Shown piece after piece: positions 28,098 through 40,920 of a stretch of DNA of 64,000 bases. This stretch comes from Congeria kusceri (lineage: Eukaryota > Mollusca > Bivalvia > Myida > Dreissenidae), in the NCBI GenBank assembly GCA_027627225.1, contig CM051025.1:54318681-54382680 (forward strand). The letters are read 5' to 3'. The position numbers and the translations under genes were made by a program. Under the pieces are notes generated by a model. The model saw nothing but the letters and a program-made list of their open reading frames with translations. It made no database searches and was not told where the DNA came from. Each line of letters starts with the position of its first letter. Position 1 is the first letter of the stretch.

Positions 28098-28991
28098 ATG
28101 TCCAGTCGACCGCAACAAGATCGTTCACACCAACTTGTTTCCAGTTAAATGAATTTCCAGACTGAAAACCAATCATGTTATACAGATGACAGACACTTCA
28201 GTAGTCAAATCCAGAAAGTCCATAGCAATCCGAACATCAACCCACCGCAATCACCCAAAGGTGACCGAACAATGAAGCATACAAATCAGGACGCTGATGT
28301 TAAACCAGGCTCAGAATGGGTCAGTCAATTTTTTGATAGTGGTCAACCTGACCAATAGAGCAATACGACGACAAATGGACGTGTATGATTATCATCATGA
28401 CTCGAACAACCCCTTTTACACATGGCGTGGCTATAGTGACGGAGCAATTCAGCACCAAGCAAGCAAACAAGTTATAGTGATCCCAGACATCGCGGAAGTG
28501 AAACACAGAATGTCCGTAGCAGTCCGCAAAGCAACCCAGCGCAACCAACCCCTGTTGACCGAAATATGTGGCCTAAAGGTCAGGAAGCTGACTGCAACCC
28601 GGGCAGGGCGTGGGCTATCCGACAACTTAGTGGAAGTGGCCAACCTAAAAACCTTCCACAAGATGATCGAGTACGCGACACTGTTTCTAGCTTAATGCGT
28701 TACCAGAGAGAAAGCCAAGCAAGTCAACTCCAGAATGCCCATAGCAATCCTCACAGCAATCCAACGCAACCACCCCCTGTTGACCGAAATACGAGGCCGA
28801 AAGGCCAGGAAGATGATTACAACCCGGACCGGGCGTGGGCTCTCCGACAACTTAGTGGAAGTTGCCAACCTGTAAACACGGCAATGCAACAGCCAGTGGA
28901 CCACCATACCTCGTACTGCTCCTATCATCCAGGATATGACTATGGTGACGGAGCCATGCAGAGCCAACACCAAGTGCAGAGATTACTCGAA
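28098..28991 (+). pseudogene. Decayed, internally repeated exon 1 of the 343-residue-protein family
   Basis: It resembles exon 1 of the gene at 41287. A TTTTAG acceptor precedes an ATG at 28098 that reads into a stop after 16 codons. An ATG at 28149 opens NFQTENQSC, matching YQTESQAS of the intact gene, but stops at 28358. The exon content then recurs twice in shifted frames: about 28505-28640 (QSNPAQPTPVDRN, PKGQEADCNPGRAWA) and 28700-28990 (SNPTQPPPVDRN, PKGQEDDYNPDRAWA). It ends CAGRLLEG-like before a GTTTTG donor at the same place as the intact exon. Frameshifts and stops between modules argue for a pseudogene, although one long frame (28566-29021) remains open. Confidence 0.65.
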
Positions 28992-29344
28992 GGTTTTGTG
29001 ATTTTTGTTATTGATTTTTAAACAGTGGTTTTAAGAAAGTTTTTCTAGAAGTGCTTAAAGGTTCTATAGTACCAGCGCCATTGGAATGATGTAAGGACAT
29101 GATATAGTCTGTATTTAATTTAATATCGTTACACTAAACGATCCATTATTCCGCATTATTGTTGTCTCATTGTGCAACGCGTCTTCGATACCTAGTTGAA
29201 GACGCTTCTTTCGTTTACTACGAAAAAATCTTATAAAAATATGTTATTTATAAGTTTTATATTGGTGAATGGAAAGTTCTAAACCATTTTTGTCAACATA
29301 CGCACAATTATTATTATCAGCGAAAGACACTCTTTCAATACAAA

Positions 29345-29600
29345 ACGGCCGGCCTTCCACAAGATGATCGTGCACGCGAAACTGTTTATAGCTTAATGCG
29401 TTACCAGAGAGAAAGCCAAGCAAGTTATTCAGATACCAGAGGTTGCGGTAGTCAACCCCAGAATGTCCAACGCAACTACCCCCTGTTGACCGAAATACGA
29501 GCCCTAAAGGTCAGGTAGATGATTGCAACCCGGGCAGGGCATGGGCTATCCGACAACTTAGTGGAAGTGGCCGACCTGGCAATAGTGCAAGGCAACCTCG
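29345..29600 (+). pseudogene. Further fragment of the same repeated exon-1 module
   Basis: Contains 'cttccacaagatgatcg', 'gcgttaccagagagaaagcc', 'ccccctgttgaccgaaatac' and 'cgacaacttagtggaagtgg', matching the module at 28650-28870 about 690 bp upstream. An in-frame TAG (gtcaggTAGatg) interrupts it. Confidence 0.65.
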
Positions 29601-29604
29601 AATG

Positions 29605-30836
29605 AACTTGAATTGTTACCGGCATGACTCTCAAATTTTGAACTGAGTTTCAATTTTGGAAAAGCAGTTTTTCAAATCATAAAAAGTTATTATTTATATT
29701 TTTAAATGACCACTTGTTTTGCAAATTCCGAACACACTAAAAAAGTCATGGTGTATTGTTGACATTGTTGTACATTTACGTTAAAGCATACATAATAATA
29801 ATTATTATTATTGATGAAGACTTTTTACAACTTACATGTTTATCACATATATTGTAACAACTTATACTAAACCACACTAACCACGTACCAAATGAAGTGG
29901 ACATGCAGTAACAGTTTGTGGTTATAATTAACCACATCGTATTTAATGGATTATCGACGAACGTCAAAATAAAGACCGGCGCGATAAGGGCGCATTGCTG
30001 GCTATAACAGCTATTATAGACCACACAATTTCTTACATATCGTCTCATATATCATACCACTCTGTGGACATCCCTACGTATTGTTCATTTCAAAGTAAAC
30101 AACACAAAAATAGTATGTTGCCATACCTCTAATCCTTATTAGAAATAGTGACCCATAACATAATATACGTGTACAACAATGAAGAAATATTAAAATTTAG
30201 AGAACTTATTTTAGACGCAACTTCTGGAAAATAGTTATCAGACAAAATATTTCAAGATATAATGCCAAAAAACATTCATGAACAATATAAGCAACTAAGT
30301 GTTGGAATAATATTGCTCTTGCATCGCCAGCGAGGCTCCAGTGAAAAGATTCAGTTTTAATAAGACTTAATTTTTAACAATCATGATATTATTTTTTAAC
30401 AATCATGATATTAATTTCATGTGAACCATTCTGACCAGAAACACGATTTACGAAATCGCAATGACTCGTCAGAACGTTTTATTTTTTGCGATTCAAGGTC
30501 TCAAAATATATTATTTATCCGAATGACACATTCATCATTCAGAATTCGTTGAAGCACGATTTATTAAACTAATTGTAATGTATTTTACTAAAAATAAAAG
30601 CAAACACGACATAATCGTTGTCACAAAAACTGAGAGTCCAGCGAAACCTGGTTTGTTTCGTCATTGTTTTTTCAGTTTATAAATTACGTCATTCGTTAGA
30701 ATTGCGTCACGTATTGCGTAATTAGTTGAATGTTAAATAAAAGTACGAAGGAGTTTGTTTGGTGTTTTTGTTAACATTTTGTGTAATAAAGAAAGTAACA
30801 TGATTCTTTTCTTGTGACAGGATAATATGTATTATA
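29605..30836. other. Non-coding stretch
   Basis: AT-rich with a short direct repeat 'ttttttaacaatcatgata' at about 30371 and 30391. No gene recognised. Confidence 0.4.
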
Positions 30837-30837
30837 A

Positions 30838-30964
30838 ACGATAATATACGGCACAGCTGGGCCGGGCGTCTAAAATCGGCCCTAGCCGTATAACGGCCCG
30901 AGGGCCGTTATATCGGCAGCGGGCCTATTATACATGCCCGGCCCAGCTCTGCCGTATATTATTG
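30838..30964. mobile_element. Short GC-rich foldback element
   Basis: Ends 'ataatatacggc..agctgggccgggc' and 'gcccggcccagct..gccgtatatt' are inverted. A second hairpin (cggccc-gag-ggccg) lies at the centre. At about 125 bp it can form an almost full-length stem. Resembles a miniature inverted-repeat element. Confidence 0.7.
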
Positions 30965-31053
30965 TCTAAATAATAATGGACGTAAATATATGACCCTACA
31001 TCGGTAATTACCAATTCTACTTTCGGTTTCATGAACATCAGCCAACTCAGCAC

Positions 31054-31504
31054 CACCGGACCACCTCTTTTCAAGAAATTCCCCCCAAAAACTAACCAAA
31101 ATTACAAATTATTGCAAAACATGTAATGCGTATGTGAAGACATTTATGTTTGTGATCATCGTCAGTCGTCACACACTTCATAATGGGTTGTAGTAAGAAC
31201 TCAGTCGGGTAAACATGTCAGTACATAGAGTATCATAGACATATTCTTTCAATGACTTCAACTTATACAAATCCTACAGCCTATAATTTAGTACATTATT
31301 TAACGAAACTACGAACGAGTGTTCTTTTATCATTCCTACTGGTAATGACATTGGCCGATTTCTTAAAAAGCACCTTTATCATAAGCAAATAATACACATT
31401 TTTAAAATCATACGTGCTGTTTACAATATTTTTTGCACCAACGGACCACCTCGGAAGTCACAACCGGACATCTTCTGAACAGCTCGAAATAAGGTGGTCC
31501 GGTG
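31054..31504. mobile_element. TIR element with CACCGGACCACCT ends (about 450 bp)
   Basis: The left end CACCGGACCACCT at 31054 is matched by its inverse AGGTGGTCCGGTG at 31492-31504; an internal 'acggaccacctcgg' at 31441 is a further copy. No coding frame. Class undetermined. Confidence 0.6.
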
Positions 31505-31509
31505 AGTCT

Positions 31510-32593
31510 CCTAACCGTGTCAGTTGATGATTCTAAATATTGGAAAACATTCAGGGGGAATTATTTTTTCTGCTACTAAAAATTTGGACAGCAAAAAAAT
31601 ACTTTTAAGTGTCATAACATATAGAGTAATTACGATAATGTTATTTTATTTAGCTGACGATAATATTTAAACCACACAGTATTGTTGACAGTACACGTGT
31701 ATTTATTATTTTCTTTTCGTTTAAATTTGCAGTTTTCGTTTTGTCTTCCGTGGCCAACAAACAAAATCGGTTGGCAAATTATTGGACATGTAATTTTAAA
31801 TACATGCCAAACAGTTGATGTTTTTTTTTATGGAAATATATCACGACCAAAGTGTTAATACTGGTACCATCATCATTATATATTAACATGCATTTTTCAT
31901 TTTACGTTCGTTCCCTGTTTAACTAAATCAATTAAAATCGCTATTTAAAATGCTATATGGTGATTAAACTGCAAATATATAATAATAAAACAAATAATAA
32001 GTGCACATAATAACACACACAGACTTAATATAATCATCTGAGATTATATGTCGACGCGGAAGGTAATCGTTGCAATCAGTCTGATCTGTACACGGAACTA
32101 TATTGTTTTTCCGTCGATGTGGGACAAATCTGAATGAGCTGTACGCGTAAATTACTTCCTTATTCAGAAGGCGACAGGTCATACTCAAAAACGAGCAAAG
32201 AAATGTTTGTTTGAAAGCTATGAAAATCTTATTAATTCCATGAAATTGCAATAGTTATATTATAAACCCAGGCAATTGTTCATGTGTTGCTTTAAAAAAT
32301 TAATATTATACATGCATATTTTATGCCCTCCTGCGAAGAAACATACACATGTGGAATATAATAAAACATCAACAGCGGCAAACGCAAAAAAATTAACAAT
32401 CTCCATTGAGTAATCATCTTCCTTAGTTCTAATTTTCTTAGAAAGACTCATTCTATCAATAGAAACCATTACGCAGAAATAAAATGTAGGAAGTAGATCG
32501 TGTTTTCTAAACGGGATGTAAATTACACGTAGATCTTCCACGAAAAAAAATGCTTAAACCAAAGGCCAAACAAAAAATATTGATTTCGCTACG
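31510..32593. other. Non-coding stretch
   Basis: Two minus-strand frames of about 95 codons (31964-32251, 32260-32541) show no domain or splice support. Nothing else seen. Confidence 0.4.
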
Positions 32594-32610
32594 AATGTGC
32601 CTTAGAGGTC

Positions 32611-32799
32611 GCGCTGGCGTAGTGTGTTTGGTGTCCACCTAGCGATCGGGAGGTCCCGGGTTCGATCCCCACTCTAGGAGCGTACTCAAGATCTCCCCAA
32701 AGACAAAAGTACTGGTTCTACCCAGAAAACGGACTCGAGAGTTTCTCAATAAGCCTTAGGATTTCGATGCAATCGTGCTAAAAGAAATAGGTTTAAACT
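32611..32799 (+). mobile_element. tRNA-derived SINE with 17-bp target-site duplication
   Basis: The head has tRNA-like boxes: gctggcgtagtgtg (A-box region) and gggttcgatcccc (B box at about 32657-32669). The body follows and the copy ends at 32799. It is flanked by aatgtgccttagaggtc (32594-32610) and aatgtgcctttgaggtc (32800-32816), which differ by one base: a target-site duplication of the length made by LINE-driven insertion. Transcription would be by RNA polymerase III. Confidence 0.82.
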
Positions 32800-32929
32800 A
32801 ATGTGCCTTTGAGGTCTGCTCATGTCAATATTTATACTGGTATATGTAGTGTGATTCTATTGGCTAGTGTCACGTTATTACGCACCATTTAAGTACATAT
32901 TTGACACTAACGTTCTACCAAGTTGGCAT

Positions 32930-33360
32930 CCATTTTGACTACGGTGCGCCTCAATGTACTACGTAGTTACTGCGCTACGTTACATTTAGCAACGTACCAT
33001 ACCGTGTCATTACGTAGAGTTCCATGGAAGAACGCTGTACATAGCGCAGATAAGCATAACAATAACGAGAGTGATGCGTGGCGTATCGTAGTTAAAACGT
33101 AGCGAATAACGCAGCATAACGTAGCTATTGACAGGACTCTGTTTCTGTTCACCTTGTGCTACGTAAAGACCACGTTGTTCTACGTTGTGCTACGTGTACC
33201 ACTACGTATTAGTACGTTGTGGTATAACGTTGAACTATTTTGAACATGTTCAAAATTCAGATATGTCGTTTATGTTGAACTAAGTACCTGCCAACTTATG
33301 CCACGTTGAGGTGCGTTGAACTACGTACTTGCCGCGTTGCGCAACGTAGCTAAACGAGGC
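32930..33360. repeat. Degenerate CTACGT/ACGTTG-rich tract
   Basis: Within about 430 bp the motifs ctacgt, acgtag, acgttg and caacgta recur more than fifteen times on both strands at irregular spacing, with inverted pairs. A minus-strand frame here (32967-33152) is incidental. No known element recognised. Confidence 0.6.
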
Positions 33361-33364
33361 GACG

Positions 33365-34475
33365 AAAACTCGACACTGTGACTGGGGTATAAGCGAGAGC
33401 TAATGTCGAGTAGCTGGTTCTTTTCGATGTTAATTACATCTGTTAGTCGCTGCAACACAATAATCTAATCAAAAAACATTTCTAATTCGACGCTACTGTT
33501 CTGTTGATATTCAACAGCGACAACTAACGGAGCGAAAGTTTGAAAAATTAAGGAGAATGTGCAACGCACTTATGTTTATGTTATATCAATGTCGAAACAT
33601 TTACGATAGATTACAATTTATTATAATACAAGATCATTTTATTTTATTTTATTTCAACTCAAGTTTCACATTGGACTGAATAAACGTGTATCTATTTATA
33701 TATTTTATTATGTAAATATACATGTACATAAGCTTACGTGTACGAGATAGAACCATTGTGCATTCATTGTAATATTATATAACTAATGTTTCGGTCCACG
33801 TTCCGAACAACAAACACACACCAAAACAAACATACAAACAACAACACAAACATTAGTGTATATATTTATTAACCAGGAAGGTGTACTGTTAACACATAAT
33901 TGTTTTGCTTTGCCTGTTGTTTCAGAACGAAACTGAAATATTCCGTTTAAAACAGAAACGTATCTGATCGCAGTGAGCTCACGGCTGTGTAGGACTACAC
34001 ATATTGGGAATAAAACAGCTGCTAGAAAAATAAAAAAGTAAAGTATTTAAGTTGATCACATCTAAAATGATTAAACTAACATATACAGTGATATCAATGC
34101 TGACACATTTTATTAATAATACCGACAATTATTAAATATATTATTGTATTTTATTTTTATTCAAAACTAATATGGAATGGGGCTATGCATATAATAAGAG
34201 TTTATCAGAACTATGACGTAATGTTTGTTGTCACTGTATTGTTAAAATGCGATCTTAATTTATATATTGTAATAAATTATATTCATTTTCTATTCAAAAG
34301 TATCGTCTAAGATACTTCTTTAATGCTCTCGCATTTCATACTAAAAAAAACAATTCTGTTTACACAATTTCTAGTATTTCAGTATTTTTTATTTGCACAT
34401 CACCTTACGATATTAATAATATATATGACAATGATTTCAAATCCTTAATCCAGCTACAATAATTTTTCAACCATT
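33365..34475. other. Non-coding stretch
   Basis: AT-rich; no gene or element supported. Confidence 0.4.
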
Positions 34476-34478
34476 TTT

Positions 34479-35021
34479 ATGCCCCCACTTTAGAGGGGGG
34501 AGGGCATATAGATTTGTCCTTGTCCGTCCGTCCTTCCGTCCGTCTGTCGCGCATAACTCAAAAAGTATAACTGATAGAGTAATGAAACTTTCTAAACATA
34601 TTTATCGTCATCGGAGCTTGTGCACTTGGGTATTTTGGTGCAGTTTTTTCTGACATCAGCGGAGTTATGGCTTTTTTTTTAGCAAAAAATGATATTTTTG
34701 GAATTGTGTCTCATGTAACTCAAAATGAATTGCTGCTAGAGTGATGAAACTTTATACACATATTAATCAGCATTTGAACTTCTGCACCTGGGTATTTTGG
34801 TGCAGTTTTTTCGGACATCGGTGTAGTTATGACCTTTTTTTTTAGCAAAAAATGACATTTTAGGATTTGTGTCGCAGGTAACTCAAAAAGTATAACTGCT
34901 AGACTTATGAAACTTTATAGACATTTTCATAAGCACGTGAACTTGTGCACCGGGGTATTTTGGTGCATTTTTTTTCCGACATCAGCAGAGTTTTGTGACA
35001 ACAAGCGGAATGTGGGGGCAT
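34479..35021. mobile_element. ATGCCCCCAC-ended dispersed element (543 bp)
   Basis: Begins atgcccccac and ends gtgggggcat, a 10-bp inverted pair. It contains 'ccttgtccgtccgtc' near the left end and about three diverged modules of roughly 160 bp with 'gaaactttatacacat' and 'gggtattttggtgcagtttt'. This layout is very common in mollusc genomes. Non-coding. Confidence 0.75.
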
Positions 35022-35261
35022 CCGTGTCTAGTTCAATATTGGTTGTTCTTATGTACATTTAATACTCTTTTGCTGAACAATATAATGTAAATCCGAGAAA
35101 GACCGCATTTTATATTCGTGATCGAGTGGTCAAAGAAAGCACATTTTCACGAGTGGCACAAGCAATGGTGAAACTACAAGCTTTTTTGACACCTAAAAGA
35201 AATATCAGGTAATCATTAAACGGGTATTTTCACTTTACTCTTGAACCACTTAGCATTTGTA

Positions 35262-35394
35262 GAGAATATTATGCGAGTGTTGTATAAAGATCAAGCTTAT
35301 CAACGAGGCTGAGAAACATCGACAGGCCTCGCGCTACCCTGTTTCGAGCCGAGCATGATAAACTTGATCTTATCCAACAGTGACGTAATATCCT
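35262..35394. mobile_element. Foldback hairpin element, copy 1
   Basis: The ends 'gagaatattatgcgagtgtt' and 'aacagtgacgtaatatcc' plus 'tcaagcttatcaacgaggc' and 'gccgagcatgataaacttga' are inverted. Related to the better-preserved copy at 40777-40920. Confidence 0.65.
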
Positions 35395-35424
35395 ATTTTA
35401 TTTATCTAAGATCACTTTTATCAA

Positions 35425-38400
35425 AAATGAAAGTCATCATTAATTCGAATGCGCTGAATGTTCTCTGAAGATTTTTAGGGTACACAGTATAAATGATTAA
35501 TTGACTTCGAAATGTGTATGTATTATGCATAGATAACTTCAAGATGAAGGTAGAGTATATTACTTAAGATCTAAATAACTCTACGCGTCTGATACAAACT
35601 AATTTTCATTCATTTCCGTAATTATTTTTGTACATTGTTAATTTGTTAAATTTGACTTACAAATTTATATAATAATGATGTTAACGTAAATTATTTAGGT
35701 TATTCATGTATCACTGGTGAAAACATGGGGCGGTATGATCGCTTTATTCACGGTACAAATATTATTGAATTAAGCACACATTAATTTTGGGATCTGAGAA
35801 GTTTTCTTATGGTGCTAAAAAAATCTGGGGTCCGAGAAGTCGCCTTGTCTAAGAAGGATCCAAAATCTAGGGTCTGAGAAGCCACGTAACCGATCATCTT
35901 GGCCCTCTTATATTATGTTTAGGGTAAACATGATATCTCAATATTAATGTCAACGCCGATTGTCTTTTTAAGACATTTCTTGTTCACATTATGCTGTGCT
36001 CATATATCATATAAACGGCGTGCAAATATGGAACAATAGCTTTGGTTTCCCATTTTAACACTGTTTTTTTTCGGCGTAGCTGTCTAAGATCACTTTTGAC
36101 ACAGATTTTCTTGCGATATTTATGCAGCGGGAAAATTGAATGCCAATAGAAGTGGGCAATTTTTCTAATTCTAGGGAATGCAAACGTCAAACAATGGTTG
36201 AATGTATACAAATAACTGTTGCATACTTTTGGGGATTAAAAATTTACATAATTGTTCACATAAGCGGTTAAAATGAAGTTATAAACATATCTTAATCATA
36301 TACTCTAGAACGTATTTTCTCATTGTACGCCATAAATATAATGCTATATTCATTCACGTAACGACATAACTATTTAGTTTGGCCTACATTTATATAAGCG
36401 GTACGCTCTATAAATAGCAATTGTGCAATGTTCCCATTCATAAATCTCATTCACTGTGTTGCCGTTCCATGTAGCCCATTTATTCTAGCGAGTTCATCAC
36501 ATTCCAAAAACAGTAGTGTCATTCTAAAAATGGCGCGCGTAGCTAGCAACCGTTGTATAGCTGTGTTAATATACTCGTACATGCATCAATAATAGCGTTC
36601 AGAGAATCATATACCTAAACATTTCAATAAATGGGGAATTTATATTATAAACTTGAATGTTAATTTGAAATAAAATTGTGGTTACGATTTATTAACAATT
36701 ATTTATAATTGCATCTTCCTATCAACTTCTCCAGTAGATGTTATTTAACCTTTAACATGTAAACAGATGCTACATCTTCTATAGATAAAATGTTATGAAA
36801 GAAGAATCGAAATACGTCGATTTGTTATTTGCGTAGCATGAATACACAATTTGCTATACTAATTATACACAGGACCCCTTGATATATCATATTTCTACTG
36901 ATATAATTTAAATCGTTATAGTCTAATGAATTTTTAAGTTTGCGTTATCAAAAATAAAGTCTTAACATTTCAAAAATCGCTGAATGTTTCCTGACTATTT
37001 CTTTTTATTGGGATACACAGTATACATACTTTGACTTCCAATCGTTATTATATTAGATAACTAACATGAATGGTATATTAATGGTACTATAAATAACTAT
37101 ATAGACTCGTCTGATACATAATAATTGCATTTTGGTTATTCATATATCTCTGGTGGAAACATGGGGTTGTATGATTGGCTTAATCACAGCATAGATATTA
37201 ATTACAATTTTATTTAAGTTTGAAATTTATCTCAAATTAACTTTTGGGTCTGAGAAGTTTTCTTATAGTGTCCGAAAAATCTGGGGTCCATTATGTCTCC
37301 TAATATTGGTGGGGCCCAAACAATCTGGGGTCTGGGAAGTCACGTAACCGATCATCTTGGCCGTCTGTTTAGGTAATTTTTAAATGACATCTCAATATTA
37401 ATTTCAACGCCGATTGTCTTTTTAAAAGACATTTCTTGTCTATAGATAAAATGTTATGAATGAAGATTCGGAATACGTCGAACCGTTATTCGCGTAGCAC
37501 GAATACACAATTTGCAATACTATTTATACACGGGAACCCCTGATATATCATATTTCTACTGAAATAATTTAATCTCGTTATAGTCTAATGAATTTTTATG
37601 CTTGCGTTATCAAAAATAAAGTCTTAACATTTCAAAAATCGCTGAATGTTCCCTGACTATTGCTTTTTATTGGGATGCACAGTATAAATGCTTATCTAAC
37701 TTCTGATCGTTATTATATTAGATAACAAACATGAATGGTATATAATTACCGGTGCTATAAATAACTATATAGACTCTTCTGATACATAATAATTTTACAT
37801 TGTTAATTTGTTAAATTGGCTTGACAAATTCAGATAACAATTATGTTAACCTAAATTATTTTGGTTATTCATATATCACTGGTGGAAACATGGAGCTGTA
37901 TGATTTTTTTTTCACAGCATAGATATTAATGATAATTTTATTTAATTTTTAAATAAATAAATTTAACTTAAATTAACTTTTGGGTCCGAGAAGTTTTCTT
38001 ATAGTGTCCGAAGAATCTGGGGTCCAATAAGTCTCCTAATAGTGGCGGGGACCAAAAAATCTGGGGTCTTAGAAGTTACGTAACCGACCATCTTGGCCGT
38101 CTGTTTAGGTAATTTTTAAATTACATCTCAATATTAATTTCAACGCCGATTGTCTTTTTTAAAGACTTTTCTTGTTTTGACTAAAAACGTCATCATTGAA
38201 ATACGTATCATTCTAAAAACAAGAAATGTCTTTAAAAAAGACAATCGGCGTTGACATTAATATTGAGATATCACTTTTACCCTAAACATAATACAAGATG
38301 GCCAAGATGATCGGTTACGTGGTTTCTCGGACCCCAGATTGTTCGGTCCCCACCTATATAAGAGGACTCCAGCTAATTCGGACATTACAAGAAAACTTCT

Positions 38401-39640
38401 CGGATCCCAAAATTAATGTGTGATTCATTCAATAAATTATTAATATTTGTACCGTGAATAAACCGATCATACCACCCCATGTTTTCACCAGTGATACATG
38501 AATAACCTAAATAATTTACGTTAACATAATTATTACATAAATTTGTCTGCCAAATATAACAAATTAACAATGTACGAAAATAATTTCGTGAATGAATGAA
38601 CATTATTTTGTGTCAGATGCGTATAGTTATTCTTGAGTAATATGCCTATCTTGGAAGTTATCTATGCACAATACATACACATTTCGAAATCAATTACCCA
38701 TTTATGCTGTGTATCATAAGGAAAAGCAATCTTCATAAAACATTCAGCGCATTTGAAATAATGATGACTTCCATTTTTCATAACACAAATATTACATTAG
38801 ACTATATAGACTATAGCGATTTAAAATAATATTCGGTAGGAATATTATGTATCAAGGGTTTCTGTGTATAAATGGCATTGCAAATAATGTATTAATGCTA
38901 CATAAATGAAGTAAAAATCAAATTGAATATCATTTCGACGTATTCCGGGCGAGACTTATTTCACAGCATGCTATTTATTAAAATATATCTTTTTATAGAC
39001 TCATTAACATCTACTGGAGAAGTTGATAGAAATGTGCAATTCTAATAGTTTCTTTATATAACACAACCGCAATTCAATTTAAAATTAACACGCACGGTAT
39101 TTTTATAAACATAAATTCCCCTATTTATTGAAATATTCGCTCTTATGATTCTCTGTACGCTATTAGATGCACGTACATTATAACAGCTATACACCGGCAG
39201 GTCAACGCGCGCTATTTTTAGAATGATCGCGTTTTGAACTCATTATCTAGAATCAATTGTTATTAATAGAGCGGGTCGCTAGGCTAAACAAAATAGTGGA
39301 TTAATTATGGGAATTAATATAATATTCTATTCATGACATACAATGAGAAAATATGTTCATACGTATGCTCAGTTCTAGAGTGTATATCGATAATATGTTT
39401 ATAACTTAATTTTAACCGCTTAATTAAACAATTATGTACATTTTAATCCCCAAAAGTATGCAACAGTTGTTGGTATACATTAAACCATTATTGTGAGTTT
39501 GCATTCCCTAAAATTAGAAAATTTGTCCAATTCTATTGGCATTCAATTTTCCCGCTGCATAATTATCGCAAGAAATCTAGGTCAAAAGTGATCATAGACA
39601 GCTACGCCGAATAACGATCGAATAAACGTGTGCTAAAAAT
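35425..39640. repeat. Nested foldback region with a 0.55-0.7-kb module repeated four times
   Basis: Modules at about 35425-35990, 36830-37440 and 37490-38175 are direct repeats; 38210-38780 is inverted. Shared text includes 'aaaaatctggggtc', 'gtaaccgatcatcttggcc' and 'caacgccgattgtctttt'. In addition, 36080-36730 matches 39600-39009 in reverse complement. The arms 36080-37440 and 38210-39600 therefore form a large inverted repeat around a central module. The two inner modules are offset by about 660 bp. No transposase seen; the short minus-strand frames at 35984 and 38385 are incidental. Confidence 0.75.
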
Positions 39641-39682
39641 AGCAATCGAATAAAGCTAAAGTTAATATGATGGGTTGTTATC

Positions 39683-40736
39683 TACGATGGCATAGACGTG
39701 ACATGTGAGAAAAATAATTTATCTCGCGGCTACGAGTTATTGTCTTGAGGAAATATCTTGAAACAAGATAATTTCTATCCGAGCCGCGATTTCTAGTGAA
39801 TTTGTTCAGCCAAATAACTGTATTTCTGATTGGCTAATTATGTCGTGGCCACGAGTTACGCAAGTCCAATCTCATATAAGAGTTGTCATTCCTTGCTCTA
39901 ACCATACACCTCTGCAATGGGCTCAATGACAAGAATCTAGTCAAAACGGTAGAAAAGTATTTAATTTAATTGTTAGGACCAAAAGCATAGAAATAAAGAA
40001 TTAATAGTTTTTAGATTATCATAAATAGGGCCAAAATTAATAATTTTGATTCATATTATTACAAGTAATTTTTTGCCCATGTATGCAGATGGAGTCAGTG
40101 CGCATAATTTATGTAAACGCAGTGGTAATTTGCACAATATCCATGCTTTTCACGAATAACTGTACTTCTAACACTAATATTCATTGTAAAAAAAACTAAA
40201 CAAATCATTTAGAGGGCCGTCTATGAAGCATATTGCATACTATTTGAAGTTTGAAACATATACTACATTCAACAATTTACTAACACTAAATCACTTGGTC
40301 AGTTTCTGACCAGTTACGAGTAAATTTGCACAGTAAATCCATGTTGCTTTGTTAAAATGTTTCCTTAATTTGTTGATCCAAATTTATTAATGTTTTCATT
40401 CAATCTTAATACCACATAAGTATAGGTTTATTAAACGACCCTCGGAATTGAAATACTTCACTGACCAATGACAAGATTTCTCCATGCAAAAATCATGTAT
40501 GGGCACAAAATTCCTTTTACGGGAAACTAGGAATTGCATAAGACTGCTTTCCGAGCCCACTTCAGAGGTGAATGGAATGTGGCCGTTGTGCAAGATATTG
40601 ACGTAAATAGTGGCCACCAGTTACGTAAGTCGTGGCCAAGAGTTACGTAAGTCGTGGTCACGAGATACTATGTCGTGGCCACGACTTAATAACGTAATAC
40701 ATTATTTTTCTCACATGTCACGTCTATGCCACCATA
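39683..40736. mobile_element. Palindrome-array TIR element C (about 1.05 kb)
   Basis: Begins TACGATGGCATAGACGTGAC and ends in the near-exact inverse (GTCACGTCTATGCCACCATA); the TIRs span about 36 bp. Near both ends are runs of tcgtggccacgagttacgta units, where gtggccac is a palindrome. This has the same plan as elements A and B with a different palindrome. The related text without the element, 'gttgttatccgat' at about 41133, shows an empty site, so this is an insertion into the surrounding repeat. Confidence 0.8.
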
Positions 40737-40776
40737 GCTATCCGATTGATTTGATTGTACCAAGTAAAAGGCTTTA

Positions 40777-40920
40777 GAGAATATTAGGTGAGTGTTGGAT
40801 AAGGATGAAGTTTATCATACGAGGCTTAGAAACAGATGAGCGTGAGGCATGCTTAGCGCTCAGATGTTTAATGCCGAGCATGATACACTTTATCTTTATC
40901 CAACACTCACCCAATATTCT
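40777..40920. mobile_element. Foldback hairpin element, copy 2
   Basis: The left half 'gagtgttggataaggatgaa' pairs with the right half 'tttatctttatccaacactc', and 'atcatacgaggc' with 'gccgagcatgat'. The 144-bp unit forms one long stem. The other copy is at 35262-35394, so the pair brackets the nested foldback region and element C. Confidence 0.75.
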
